From positions 134,575-198,574 of the forward strand of contig NZ_JAPWHB010000005.1 of assembly GCF_027214025.1 (NCBI RefSeq): a stretch of DNA of 64,000 nucleotides. Direction: 5' to 3'. Position numbers and translations under genes: made by a program. Positions 9,150 to 18,852 of the stretch are shown piece after piece. The notes under the pieces were generated by a model. That model made no database searches. It saw nothing but the letters and a program-made list of their open reading frames with translations, and had not been told where the DNA came from. The first letter of the stretch is position 1, and the number at the start of each line of letters is the position of its first letter. This DNA comes from Parahoeflea alexandrii. Lineage in GTDB: Bacteria > Pseudomonadota > Alphaproteobacteria > Rhizobiales > Rhizobiaceae.

Positions 9150-10036
9150 GGTTTTGCCGTCAGTCCGTTAACGATCGTTTCCGACGTCACCTTGAGCAGG
9201 TCGAGATAGGTCGGCACCGGACCGTCGGGTGTCGACAGCGAATCCACATAGAGCACGCCACCATAGGCCGCGCCGGTTTCCCGCGCCACCTGCTCGGCCG
9301 GCTTCGGCGAGACCGTGCTTTCCGAAAAGATCACCGGGATCCGGTTTTCGCGCATCAGGTCGATGATGCGGCGCACCTGCTGCGGCGAGCCCTGGCTGTC
9401 GGCGTTGATCGCCCAGATAGAGGCCTCCTTCAGCCCGAAATCCCGGGCCAGGTAGGAGAATGCGGCTTCGCTGGTGACCAGCCAGCGCTTCTCTTCCGGC
9501 AGCGCCTCGATGGCCGCGCGGATCGGCGCGAAGGTCGCCGCGATCTCGGCCTTGTAGGCCTCGCCATTGGCGGCATAGGCGGCCGCGTTCTCCGGATCGG
9601 TCTCAGACAGGGCGCGGACGATGTTGTCGATATAGATGTTGGCGTTGCCCGGCGACATCCAGGCGTGCGGATTGGCGCGCCCCTGGTAGCTGCCTTCGGC
9701 AATAAGGATCGGCTCGACCCCGTCGGACAGGATATAGGCCTTCACGTCACCGAGATTTTCCAGATAACGCTCGAACCAGGTTTCGAGCCCGAGGCCGTTC
9801 CACAGCACCACGTCGGCGCCCAAGCCCCGCTTGATGTCGCCGGGCGTCGGCCGGAACATGTGGATCTCGGCGCCCTCGCGGGTGATGGAGACCACTTCCG
9901 CATGATCGCCGGCGATGTTGCGGGCCATGTCGGCGAAGACGGTAAAGGAGGTCAGGACCTTGATCTGCGCCAGTGCCGGCATTGCCGGTCCAAGGCTGAA
10001 CACCGTCAGAAATCCCAGAACTGCGAAGATGCGCAT
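9146..10036 (-). CDS. sitA: Manganese/iron ABC transporter substrate-binding protein SitA
   Basis: Periplasmic cluster A-I metal-binding protein of 296 residues. A signal peptide covers about residues 1-22 (ending AMPALAQ). The four ligands of this family can be placed: a His in [10 protein letters not shown], a His in NPHAWMSP, a Glu in [12 protein letters not shown], and an Asp in [13 protein letters not shown]. There is no His-rich loop of the kind found in ZnuA, which favours Mn or Fe over Zn. The ATG at 10036 is used because the signal peptide begins there; a longer frame to 10117 would run through the regulatory palindrome. Confidence 0.93.
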   Translation of the reverse strand: MRIFAVLGFLTVFSLGPAMPALAQIKVLTSFTVFADMARNIAGDHAEVVSITREGAEIHMFRPTPGDIKRGLGADVVLWNGLGLETWFERYLENLGDVKAYILSDGVEPILIAEGSYQGRANPHAWMSPGNANIYIDNIVRALSETDPENAAAYAANGEAYKAEIAATFAPIRAAIEALPEEKRWLVTSEAAFSYLARDFGLKEASIWAINADSQGSPQQVRRIIDLMRENRIPVIFSESTVSPKPAEQVARETGAAYGGVLYVDSLSTPDGPVPTYLDLLKVTSETIVNGLTAKP

Positions 10037-10099
10037 GATTGCTTCCTGCGAATGGTTTGCAACAAGCAATCTATGCGCATTCCGATCGTTGTCAATGCT

Positions 10100-10118
10100 C
10101 TTGCAAATCATTTGCAAG
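10100..10118. promoter_or_regulatory. Perfect palindrome, probable Mur box of sitABCD
   Basis: CTTGCAAATCATTTGCAAG is a perfect 9-1-9 inverted repeat 64 bases upstream of the sitA start. It resembles the TTGCAAAT-ATTTGCAA type sites of the alphaproteobacterial Fur-family manganese regulator Mur. A weaker relative (GTTTGCAACAAGCAA) lies nearer the gene at about 10056-10070. This would repress sitABCD when Mn is sufficient. Confidence 0.78.
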
Positions 10119-10227
10119 AAGCTGATTCCCGGTCTGGTCAGCCGGCTTGCCGCGTTGCGGCTGCCGGTTGGAATGCTCTGGAGTTGGGGTGGGGCCTGAA
10201 GTCGTCAGCCCGGTCCGGCCGGCGCGC

Positions 10228-11454
10228 TCAGGCGCTGCCCAGGCGGGTGTTGCGGTCGATCAGGAACTTGTCGAACAGCGGCAGGCTGGCAGCACCCAAT
10301 GCACGGGCGAGGTGGCCGACGGTTCCGGGCAGGATCTTCGGCACTTCCAGGCCGCGAACGTCGTAGGCGTTCACTTCCGCGCGTGTCGCAGCCACCAGCT
10401 TTTCCCGCACCTCCGCGGGAATGCCGCCGTCGATGATCACGTGTTCGAAGTCGATGATCGAGGCGCCCGAGACGATCGCCTGGGCCAGGCCGCGGGCGAC
10501 GATCCCGACCCATTCGTCGGCAAGCGCCTCGAATCCGGACCAGTGGTCAGGGTTGTTCCACAGCGGCGACGGGTCCTGGCCGGTGGCCCGGAGCATGCGT
10601 TCGAGCAGCATGATCGAGGCCCGGTCGATCAGCTGCACCAGCTTGCCGTCCGGTCCGACCACGGGCAGGGGGCCAAGCGCGCCGGCATTGCCGGTGCGAC
10701 CGGAATAGACGCTGCCATTGAGCGCCACGCCACCGCCGACGAAGGTGCCGATGTAAAAATACAGATAGTCGCTCAGGCCTTCGTGCTTGCCGAATACCAG
10801 TTCAGCGGCGCAGGCCGCGGTGGCGTCGTTCTGCAGGTAGACCGGCATGTTGCTGAAGCTGGCGATCTCGGCCCTGAGGTCGCAGTCGCGCCACAGATCC
10901 ATCTCCTCGCGCGGCGCGCCGGCCTGCTCGGTCCAGTCCCACAGATGAAACGGCGTGGCGATGCCCAGTCCTGCCACCCGGTCGCGCAGGTTTTCGGGAA
11001 GGCCCTGGATCATCGCCTCGATGCCCTCGCGCACGAAAGTGACGATCAGCGGCGGGGTGGGCCACGGGTAGCTCTTGCGCAGGATCGCCTTGGGCTCGCC
11101 GAGGAAGTTGATCAGGATGAGTTCGGCGCTGCGGCGCCCGACCTTCAGGCCGATGAAGAAGGCACCGTCGGGATTGATCGACAGTGGCACCGAGGGCTGG
11201 CCGACCTTGCCGCGGATAGGCTCGCCCTTGACGATGAGGTCCTCGGCTTCCAGTTCGCGCATGATCACCGAACCGGTCTGCGCCGACAGCCCGGTCATGC
11301 GGGCGATGTCGGTCTTGGCCAGATTGCCGTGGGTGTAGACGAGGCTCAGAACCAGGCGCTGGTTATAGGCGCGCAGCCCGCTCTGGTTCGACCCCCGCAT
11401 CGCCTGACTCACTGAGCCGGTACGGTCTTCGCTGGTCTTCGGATCTTGCGGCAC
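10228..11454 (-). CDS. frcR: ROK family transcriptional regulator, FrcR-like
   Basis: The 408-residue protein has an N-terminal winged helix-turn-helix (about residues 38-70; LAKTDIARMTGLSAQTGSV) and a C-terminal ROK sugar-sensing domain (VYLQNDATAACAAEL, then FVGGGVALNGSVYSGRTGNAG). The usual ROK zinc motif (CxCGxxGC) that should follow the last segment is absent. It is divergent from the sugar transporter genes frcBCAK, the arrangement of the fructose system described in Sinorhizobium meliloti. A near-perfect 33-bp AT-rich palindrome in the shared intergenic region is the likely operator. I infer that it represses frcBCAK and is relieved by sugar. Confidence 0.85.
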   Translation of the reverse strand: MPQDPKTSEDRTGSVSQAMRGSNQSGLRAYNQRLVLSLVYTHGNLAKTDIARMTGLSAQTGSVIMRELEAEDLIVKGEPIRGKVGQPSVPLSINPDGAFFIGLKVGRRSAELILINFLGEPKAILRKSYPWPTPPLIVTFVREGIEAMIQGLPENLRDRVAGLGIATPFHLWDWTEQAGAPREEMDLWRDCDLRAEIASFSNMPVYLQNDATAACAAELVFGKHEGLSDYLYFYIGTFVGGGVALNGSVYSGRTGNAGALGPLPVVGPDGKLVQLIDRASIMLLERMLRATGQDPSPLWNNPDHWSGFEALADEWVGIVARGLAQAIVSGASIIDFEHVIIDGGIPAEVREKLVAATRAEVNAYDVRGLEVPKILPGTVGHLARALGAASLPLFDKFLIDRNTRLGSA

Positions 11455-11575
11455 CTGTCAGAGTCCTCCGGGTTTCGCTGGCCCCGATTTCGTTGACCTG
11501 AATTTTGTTCACAAGGCAACGATTTTCAATCGCGGTTGTTCCTTAGCAAAACAATGCGGCAAAGACGATCCCCCG

Positions 11576-11608
11576 TCAATTACTAAATAAGAGTTATTTA
11601 TTAATTGA
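11576..11608. promoter_or_regulatory. 33-bp near-perfect palindrome, probable ROK operator
   Basis: The arms 11576-11590 and 11594-11608 are complementary at 14 of 15 positions around a GAG centre; the core is TAAATAA-GAG-TTATTTA. ROK regulators of the Mlc/NagC type bind TTATT/AATAA-type inverted sites. It sits between frcR and frcB, 113 bases before the frcB ATG. Confidence 0.72.
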
Positions 11609-11720
11609 CAAGTGCCGGCGTTTGGTGTTGTCTTGGTGATGACGCAATGAACGGAAGTGAGGATTTCCTGTTCGGCGCGCATGCAGACTGACCTGCAAAG
11701 CCAATCCCCGGGAGGATCAC

Positions 11721-12758
11721 ATGAAAACCACTACCGCACTGAAGACCGCTCTGTTCGCTGCTGCCGCATTTGGCGCTCTCGCCGCTGCTCCGGCACAGGC
11801 TGCCAGCCACAGCGTCGGCGCTTGCCTCATTACCAAGACTGACACAAATCCGTTCTTCGTCAAGATGAAAGAGGGCGCCGAAGCCAAGGCCGCCGAGCTC
11901 GGCGTGTCGCTGAAATCCTACGCCGGCAAGGTTGACGGCGACCATGAAACCCAGGTTGCGGCCATCGAGACCTGCATCGCAGATGGCGCCAAGGGCATCC
12001 TGCTGACCGCATCCGACACCTCGTCGATCGTCTCCGCGGTCAAGCAGGCCCGTGATGCCGGCCTGTTGGTGATCGCGCTCGACACGCCGCTCGATCCGAT
12101 CGATGCGGCCGACGCGACATTCGCCACCGACAACTTCCTCGCCGGCGAACTGATCGGCAAGTGGGCAGCCGCAACGCTTGGCGCCGAAGCCGCCAACGCC
12201 AAGATCGCCATGCTCGACCTGGGTGTGAGCCAGCCTACCGTCGGCGTGCTGCGCGACCAGGGCTTCCTCACCGGCTTCGGCATCGACGTCAAGGATCCCG
12301 GCAAGTGGGGCGACGAGGATGATGCCCGCATCGTCGGCAACGACGTCACCGCCGGCAACGAGGAAGGCGGGCGCAAGGCAATGGAAAACCTCCTTGCCAA
12401 GGACCCGATGATCAACGTCGTCTACACCATCAACGAGCCCGCTGCTGCCGGCGCCTATGAGGCGCTGAAAGCCATCGGCCGCGAGGGCGACGTGCTGATC
12501 GTCTCCGTCGACGGCGGCTGCCCCGGCGTTGCCAACGTCAAGGACGGCGTCATCGGCGCCACCTCGCAGCAGTATCCGCTGCTGATGGCTTCCAAGGGTA
12601 TCGAAGCCATCGCCGCCTGGGCCAAGGACGGCACCAAGCCGGCTCCGACCGAAGGCAAGAACTTCTTCGACACCGGCGTGGCCCTTGTCACCGACAAGCC
12701 GGCTGAAGGCGTCGAGTCGATCTCGGTCGCCGAAGGCATGGACCGCTGCTGGGGTTGA
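11721..12758 (+). CDS. frcB: Sugar ABC transporter substrate-binding protein, FrcB-like
   Basis: Periplasmic binding protein of the ribose/fructose type (peripla_BP_4), 345 residues, with a signal peptide of about 27 residues ending AQAAS. The mature part shows two Rossmann-like lobes ([18 protein letters not shown]-like segment, [21 protein letters not shown]). GGGAGG precedes the ATG. It leads the frcBCAK operon and is separated from frcC by a hairpin that likely favours higher expression of the binding protein. Fructose specificity is inferred from synteny with S. meliloti frc. Confidence 0.9.
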   Translation: MKTTTALKTALFAAAAFGALAAAPAQAASHSVGACLITKTDTNPFFVKMKEGAEAKAAELGVSLKSYAGKVDGDHETQVAAIETCIADGAKGILLTASDTSSIVSAVKQARDAGLLVIALDTPLDPIDAADATFATDNFLAGELIGKWAAATLGAEAANAKIAMLDLGVSQPTVGVLRDQGFLTGFGIDVKDPGKWGDEDDARIVGNDVTAGNEEGGRKAMENLLAKDPMINVVYTINEPAAAGAYEALKAIGREGDVLIVSVDGGCPGVANVKDGVIGATSQQYPLLMASKGIEAIAAWAKDGTKPAPTEGKNFFDTGVALVTDKPAEGVESISVAEGMDRCWG

Positions 12759-12785
12759 TTGCCTCACAGTATGGGTAAACACTGC

Positions 12786-12809
12786 CGGGGCGGCTTCACG
12801 GCCGCCCCG
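12786..12809 (+). other. Intergenic hairpin between frcB and frcC
   Basis: A perfect 9-bp GC stem (12786-12794 with 12801-12809) and 6-base loop follow the frcB stop by 28 bases, without a U-tract. Such hairpins after binding-protein genes usually stabilise the upstream message or partly attenuate the permease genes. Confidence 0.6.
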
Positions 12810-12879
12810 TTGCAAAGCACCGCCGTACTGTTGCTGTTACGGCCGCTCATCCATGCCGTGTGACCTTGGAGGAGGAACC

Positions 12880-13941
12880 ATGTCCAGTACGCAGGAATTC
12901 GAAAAGGCCGCGGCCTCGAGCCCGACTGCCGTCGCCGCATTTGCGACCAATGACAAGGGTGCCGTCAAGCGCATCCAGCATGCCCTGCACCAGACGCCGT
13001 GGATGGTCCCGGCAATTGTTCTGGTCGGTTCGATCCTCGTCTTCGGGCTGCTTCTGGGCCAGAAATTCTTCTCGCCCTTCGCGCTCACCCTGATCCTGCA
13101 GCAGGTCCAGATCGTCGGCATTCTCGGCGCCGCCCAGTCGCTGGTGATCCTGACCGCCGGCATCGACCTCTCCGTCGGCGCCATCATGGTGCTGTCGTCG
13201 GTGGTTATGGGGCTGTTCTCCTTCCGCTACGGCCTGCCGGTCGAGATCGCGGTGGCCGCCGGCATCGCCTGCGGCACCCTCTGTGGCTACATCAACGGGT
13301 TTCTCGTCGCCGTGATGAAACTGCCGCCCTTCATCGTCACGCTCGGCATGTGGCAGATCGTGCTTGCCACCAATTTCCTCTATTCCGCCAATGAGACCAT
13401 CCGCGCCCAGGACATAGCCAATGAGGCGCCTCTGCTGCAGTTCTTCGGCAACAAGATTGCGTTCGGCGGCGCCGTGTTCACTTACGGCGCGATCTTCATG
13501 GTTCTGCTGGTGTTGTTTCTGGCATATGTGCTCAAGCAGACCGCCTGGGGACGCCATGTCTACGCGGTCGGCGACGATCCCGAAGCCGCCGAACTCTCCG
13601 GCGTTCAGGTCAAGCGCACGCTGATCTCGGTCTATATGCTCTCGGGCCTGATCTGCGCCTTTGCCGGCTGGGCCCTGATCGGCCGTATCGGCTCGGTTTC
13701 GCCGACATCGGGACAGTTGGGCAACATCGAATCCATCACCGCCGTGGTGATCGGCGGCATCTCGCTGTTTGGCGGCCGCGGCTCGATCATGGGCATGCTC
13801 TTCGGCGCGCTGATCGTCGGCGTTTTCTCGCTGGGGCTCAGGCTGCTCGGCGCCGACGCGCAATGGACCTACCTGCTCATCGGCGTGCTCATCATTGCCG
13901 CCGTCACCGTCGACCAGTGGATCAGAAAGGTGTCAGTCTGA
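12880..13941 (+). CDS. frcC: Sugar ABC transporter permease, FrcC-like
   Basis: Inner-membrane permease of the RbsC/XylH family (BPD_transp_2), 353 residues, with about eight to ten hydrophobic segments after a 35-residue cytosolic N-terminus. Family motifs include ILTAGIDLSVGA and AVGDDPEAAELSGV. The ATG at 12880 follows GGAGGAGG closely; an open frame runs back into frcB but overlaps that gene and is rejected. Its TGA overlaps the frcA ATG by one base. Confidence 0.92.
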   Translation: MSSTQEFEKAAASSPTAVAAFATNDKGAVKRIQHALHQTPWMVPAIVLVGSILVFGLLLGQKFFSPFALTLILQQVQIVGILGAAQSLVILTAGIDLSVGAIMVLSSVVMGLFSFRYGLPVEIAVAAGIACGTLCGYINGFLVAVMKLPPFIVTLGMWQIVLATNFLYSANETIRAQDIANEAPLLQFFGNKIAFGGAVFTYGAIFMVLLVLFLAYVLKQTAWGRHVYAVGDDPEAAELSGVQVKRTLISVYMLSGLICAFAGWALIGRIGSVSPTSGQLGNIESITAVVIGGISLFGGRGSIMGMLFGALIVGVFSLGLRLLGADAQWTYLLIGVLIIAAVTVDQWIRKVSV

Positions 13942-14717
13942 TGGAACCCATTCTCAAGGGACGCAATCTCGTCAAACGCTATGGCCGTGTGGTCGCCCTC
14001 GACAATTGCGATTTCGATCTCCAGCACGGTGAAATCCTGGCCGTCATCGGCGACAACGGCGCCGGCAAGTCGACCCTGATCAAGGCCGTGTCCGGAGCCG
14101 TTACCCCGGACTCGGGCAAGATCTGGCTCGAGGGCAAGGAAGTCAAATTCCACTCGCCGCTGGATGGCCGCCACGCCGGCATCGAGACGGTCTACCAGAC
14201 GCTGGCCATGTCGCCGGCCCTGTCGATCACCGACAACATGTTCATGGGCCGCGAATTGCGCAAGCCCGGCTTCCGCGGCTCGCTGCTGCGCCAGCTCGAC
14301 CACAAGGCGATGGACGCCTTCGCCCGCGAAAAACTCAATGAACTCGGACTGATGACCATCCAGAACATCAACCAGGCGGTCGAGACCCTCTCGGGCGGCC
14401 AGCGCCAGGGCGTGGCGGTGGCCCGTGCCGCCGCCTTCGGCTCCAAGGTCATCATTCTCGACGAGCCGACCGCGGCGCTCGGCGTCAAGGAAAGCCGGCG
14501 CGTGCTGGAACTCATTCTCGACGTCCGCTCGCGCGGCATTCCGATCATCCTGATCTCGCACAACATGCCGCATGTCTTCGAGGTGGCGGATCGCATCCAT
14601 ATCCACCGGCTGGGCAAGCGGCTCTGCGTCATCAATCCCAAGGACTACACCATGTCGGATGCCGTCGCTTTCATGACCGGGGCCAAGGAGCCGCCGCAGG
14701 AAGCGGTCGCGGCCTGA
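13941..14717 (+). CDS. frcA: Sugar ABC transporter ATPase, FrcA-like
   Basis: ABC ATPase of 258 residues with one nucleotide-binding domain: Walker A GDNGAGKST, signature LSGGQRQG, Walker B VIILDEPTAALG. Most ribose-type importers use a tandem two-domain ATPase of about 500 residues; a single-domain ATPase is characteristic of the FrcA branch. It is translationally coupled to frcC. Confidence 0.92.
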   Translation: MEPILKGRNLVKRYGRVVALDNCDFDLQHGEILAVIGDNGAGKSTLIKAVSGAVTPDSGKIWLEGKEVKFHSPLDGRHAGIETVYQTLAMSPALSITDNMFMGRELRKPGFRGSLLRQLDHKAMDAFAREKLNELGLMTIQNINQAVETLSGGQRQGVAVARAAAFGSKVIILDEPTAALGVKESRRVLELILDVRSRGIPIILISHNMPHVFEVADRIHIHRLGKRLCVINPKDYTMSDAVAFMTGAKEPPQEAVAA

Positions 14718-14724
14718 AGAGATC

Positions 14725-15363
14725 ATGAAACGTCAGGCAAATGCCATACGCATAGCGGATCAGGCGATCGAAAGGGCAGGCGGAAGCCGGCGCTTTGTCA
14801 TTGCGCTGGCCGGCCCCCCCGGCGTTGGGAAGTCGGCTCTTTCGCAGGCATTGGTGGACGAAATGGAAAGGCGAGGGCAGGGCGCTGCCATCGTGCCGAT
14901 GGACGGGTTTCATTTTGACAATGCCGTGCTTGAAGCGCGCGGGACGCTGCCACGCAAGGGCGCTCCCTTTACCTTCGACATCGATGGATATGCGGCACTG
15001 CTCAAACGCCTTCGCACGGAAGCCGATCACGAGATTGCTGTCCCGGTGTTCGACCGCTCGCTTGACCTGTCGCGTGCGGGAGGCAGCGTCATAACCCGTG
15101 ATCATCGATTCCTGATTGCGGAAGGCAACTACCTTCTGCTGGATGATCAGGACTGGTCGCCGATGGCAGAGCTGTTCGACATGACTGTGATGCTTACCGC
15201 GGGACCGGACGAGTTGCGGCAGAGATTGACCGATCGCTGGCTCGAACACGGTCTCGATCCCGAACGGGCTCTCGCCCGCGCGCTGTCCAACGACATTCCC
15301 AATGCCGAACTGGTGGTCGGCAAATCCCGCGGCGCCGACCTCGAACTCTCGACGGCGACGTGA
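14725..15363 (+). CDS. frcK: P-loop kinase of the fructose transport operon, FrcK-like
   Basis: The 212-residue protein is a P-loop kinase of the uridine/pantothenate kinase-like fold. Walker A is GPPGVGKS at residues 30-37, followed by MDGFHFDNA (a base or substrate-binding segment) and a lid-like region with R residues (FDRSLDLSR, RWLEHG). It starts 7 bases after frcA and is the last gene in the operon. The same gene is called frcK in S. meliloti; the true substrate is not established from sequence, and a sugar kinase role is only suggested by its position. Confidence 0.82.
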   Translation: MKRQANAIRIADQAIERAGGSRRFVIALAGPPGVGKSALSQALVDEMERRGQGAAIVPMDGFHFDNAVLEARGTLPRKGAPFTFDIDGYAALLKRLRTEADHEIAVPVFDRSLDLSRAGGSVITRDHRFLIAEGNYLLLDDQDWSPMAELFDMTVMLTAGPDELRQRLTDRWLEHGLDPERALARALSNDIPNAELVVGKSRGADLELSTAT

Positions 15364-15445
15364 TGGTCGCGGAAGCGATGGAGACATTCGGAATGGGCTC
15401 TCTGCACCACCCTGAACGATTTCCACACTCGTGATGACAACAAAA

Positions 15446-15471
15446 AGCCCCGGTGCTTTCACACCGGGGCT
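15446..15471 (-). terminator. Intrinsic terminator of the livHMGF-livJ operon
   Basis: A perfect 10-bp stem (15446-15455 with 15462-15471), 6-base loop, and TTTTTG tract on the minus strand lie 25 bases beyond the minus-strand livJ stop. On the plus strand there is no U-tract, so it acts mainly for the liv operon and may be only a partial barrier for frcK. Confidence 0.85.
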
Positions 15472-15495
15472 CCAATCAGTCAGTTCAATCGAAGA

Positions 15496-16599
15496 CTATT
15501 CGATTTCGGCGTACTTGCCGTCCGACCACTTGTAGAAGACGTAGCCCGGGAGTGAGACGTCGCCCTTGGCGTCGAACTTCAGGTCGCCGAGAACGGTGCT
15601 GAAGTTGCCCGAGTTGAGTGCACCGCGAACGGCGTCATAGTCGGTCGAACCGGCGGTGGTGACAGCCTGTGCATAGGCCTGGATGGCCGCATAGGTGTAC
15701 ATCACGTAGCCTTCGGTGGTCTTGCCGGCGTCCTGCAGCGCCTTGACGACAGCGGCAGCGCTTTCGCGCTTGGTCGGGTCAGGCGAGAAGGTCATCAGCG
15801 TGCCTTCGCCGGCATCGCCGGTGATGGCCCAGTACTCGTCGGTGACCAGAGCGTCGCCCGACACCAGAACGGTGGACATGCCCTGTTCCTTCATCTGGCG
15901 AGCCATCAGGCCGGCTTCGGTGTGGTAGCCGCCGACGTAGAGCACGTCGATGCCTTCCTGCTTCATCTTCGAAACCAGTGCCGAGTAGTCCTTTTCACCA
16001 GCGGTGTAGGCTTCGTACATGGCTGGCTTGCCGCCGCCTGCTTCGAACGAACCCATGGTCGCGTCTGCAAGACCCTTGCCGTAGGCGGTCTTGTCGTGAA
16101 CGAAGGCGATCTTCTTGCCGGCAAAGTTCTTGAGCAGGTACGCAGCAGCGGTTTCGCCCTGCTGGTCGTCACGGCCGCAAACGCGGTAGCTGCCGCCATC
16201 GGCGCCGCCCGGACGCTCATCGGTGAAGGTCGGGTTTGTCGAGGCAGGCGAGATCTGGATGATGCCTTCATCCGCGTACACGGCCGATGCCGGAATCGAG
16301 GAACCCGAGCAGAAGTGACCTGCCACGAACACCACGCCGCTACCGGCAAACTGGTTGGCAACGGCAACGGCCTGCTTCGGATCGCAGGCATCGTCACCGA
16401 TTTCGAGCTTGAGCATTTCACCGTTGACGCCGCCGGCGGCGTTGATGTCGGCCACGGCCTGCTCGGCGCCGGTCTTCATCTGTTCCCCGAAGGATGCGTA
16501 TTGGCCTGTCATCGGACCTGCGGTTGCAATGACAATCTCAGCCGAGGCTGTGGACATAGCGAAGCCGAGCGCGGCTCCGGCCAAAAGAATCTTCTTCAT
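15496..16599 (-). CDS. livJ: Branched-chain amino acid ABC transporter substrate-binding protein
   Basis: Periplasmic Leu/Ile/Val-binding protein type (peripla_BP_6), 367 residues, with a signal peptide of about 20 residues (ending STASA). Typical segments are visible: GPMTGQYASFGEQ, FVAGHFCSGSSIPAS and ISPASTNPTFTDE. The ATG at 16599 has GGGAG upstream and starts the signal peptide, while the open frame extends without support to 16656. It lies last in the liv operon, 168 bases after the small membrane protein gene, and has its own gap that could hold a promoter. Confidence 0.92.
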   Translation of the reverse strand: MKKILLAGAALGFAMSTASAEIVIATAGPMTGQYASFGEQMKTGAEQAVADINAAGGVNGEMLKLEIGDDACDPKQAVAVANQFAGSGVVFVAGHFCSGSSIPASAVYADEGIIQISPASTNPTFTDERPGGADGGSYRVCGRDDQQGETAAAYLLKNFAGKKIAFVHDKTAYGKGLADATMGSFEAGGGKPAMYEAYTAGEKDYSALVSKMKQEGIDVLYVGGYHTEAGLMARQMKEQGMSTVLVSGDALVTDEYWAITGDAGEGTLMTFSPDPTKRESAAAVVKALQDAGKTTEGYVMYTYAAIQAYAQAVTTAGSTDYDAVRGALNSGNFSTVLGDLKFDAKGDVSLPGYVFYKWSDGKYAEIE

Positions 16600-16767
16600 G
16601 TTAACTCCCAGCAACACCTGTTTGTTTCCTGGCACCGGCTCCGCAGGCGCTGACATAGTTCGGCGCCGGTGTGGGGGGCTTTTGCCCCGTGTACAACCAT
16701 CTAATCCGATCTCTTCAAAGAAATACAGACCTTTTTGGATGGTGGTTCGAGCTGTTTTGCTGTGCGG

Positions 16768-17118
16768 TTAATTGCTTTTCTGACGCCAGCCGAACGGCCC
16801 TGAACGGGTGAATGCGAAACTGTACTGTCTTGCAATCTGCTCGGCGCGGGTAAACCGCATGCCGAGAAAGGCAAAGACAAGAATGAAAACGAAATCGATC
16901 AGGAAATAGTAGCCCGAAAGCAGCGTCCCGTGGAACAGCGCGAAATGGATGAAGCGCACCGCAAGGCTCAGGAGTATCATGTACCCGGCGAGTTGAAGCG
17001 GGGTGCGCCAGGTCTGGGCCACCGCACGGCCGGTCATCCAGGCCGTGCCGCCGCCCAGGATCATGGTCACAAAGATGAAATCCGCAATGGAGACTTCCCA
17101 CAAGAGGCTGTTTTCCAT
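16768..17118 (-). CDS. Small membrane protein in the liv operon (DUF6867-type)
   Basis: The 116-residue protein has about three hydrophobic helices (about residues 12-32, 41-62 and 66-86) and a basic C-terminus. It sits 13 bases after livF and before livJ. Rhizobial liv operons carry a similar small protein annotated as a domain of unknown function. Its role in transport (accessory subunit or assembly) is unknown. The domain name is from memory and should be treated as likely, not certain. Confidence 0.75.
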   Translation of the reverse strand: MENSLLWEVSIADFIFVTMILGGGTAWMTGRAVAQTWRTPLQLAGYMILLSLAVRFIHFALFHGTLLSGYYFLIDFVFILVFAFLGMRFTRAEQIARQYSFAFTRSGPFGWRQKSN

Positions 17119-17131
17119 GTCTTACCTCCGT

Positions 17132-17859
<728 letters not shown>

Positions 17860-17863
<4 letters not shown>

Positions 17864-18852
17864 GACTGGCCTCCTTCACCATTTTCCGCAGGCTTGGTCT
17901 TGCCGTGAATGACCGGCATATCGATGCTTTCCTCGACGGCTGCGACCTCGTCCTCGTCAACCCCGAGATAGGCCGAAATCACCTTCGGATCGTTTTTCAC
18001 CTGATCCGCGGTGCCATCCGAGATCTTCTGGCCATAATCGAGCACCACCACATGATCCGAGATTTCCATGACCACGCCCATGTCGTGCTCGATGAGCAGG
18101 ATCGAGGTGCCGTGGTCCTTGCGGATATACTGGAGCAGGTTGTTGAGCTCGGTGGATTCGCGCGGGTTCAATCCCGCCGCCGGCTCATCAAGGCACAACA
18201 GATGCGGCTTTGTGCACATGGCCCGGGCGATCTCGAGCCGCCGCTGGTCGCCGTAGGGCAGGTCGGCGGCCGGATCGTCGGCCCGGTCGATCAGGCCTGT
18301 CTTCTCCAGCCAGTAGGCAGCGAAGTCGATCGCTTCGGCCCGCGCCTTGCGGTAACCCGGCAGGTTGAAGATGCCGCCGATGGTCATCGACGAGGCGAGC
18401 ATCAGCGGATTGTGCTGGGCCACCAGCAGGTTTTCCAGCGCCGTCATCCCGCCGAACAGGCGAATGTTCTGGAAGGTACGGGCAACCTTGGCGCGCTTGG
18501 AGATCTCGAAATCCGGCATCCGCTCAAGCAGGAAGACCCGGTCGTCGCCATCATCGTTGAACTGCCGTCCGGTGCGGGTCAGCGCCTCGATCTTGTCGGC
18601 CTGCAGGCCCGCGCCGTGCCGCATGACGATGCGGCCTTCGGTGGGCTTGTAGAAGCCGGTGACACAGTTGAATACGGTGGTCTTGCCGGCGCCGTTCGGG
18701 CCAATCAGTGCCGTGATGTCGCCACGGCCGACATTGAAGCTCAGGTCGTTGACGGCGATCAGGCCGCCAAAGCGCATGGTCAGATGCTCGACCGAGAGCA
18801 CGACATTGTCGTCCCAGGTCTGCGCGGGGGGCGTTTTCATTGCGTTTTCCAT
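17860..18852 (-). CDS. livG: Branched-chain amino acid ABC transporter ATPase LivG
   Basis: ABC ATPase of 330 residues: Walker A GPNGAGKT, Walker B LLCLDEPAAGLNP, and the LivG-type helix before it (ARTFQNIRLFGGMTALEN). The signature region reads PYGDQRRLE, the usual LivG variant of LSGGQ. A C-terminal extension of about 40 residues, rich in acidic residues, is present. The ATG at 18852 overlaps the livM stop by one base; a second ATG four codons later is also possible. Confidence 0.94.

Noticed and set aside
16675-16688. GGGGC-TTTT-GCCCC hairpin upstream of livJ
   Set aside because: Only five pairs and no U-tract; more likely a leader feature than a terminator.
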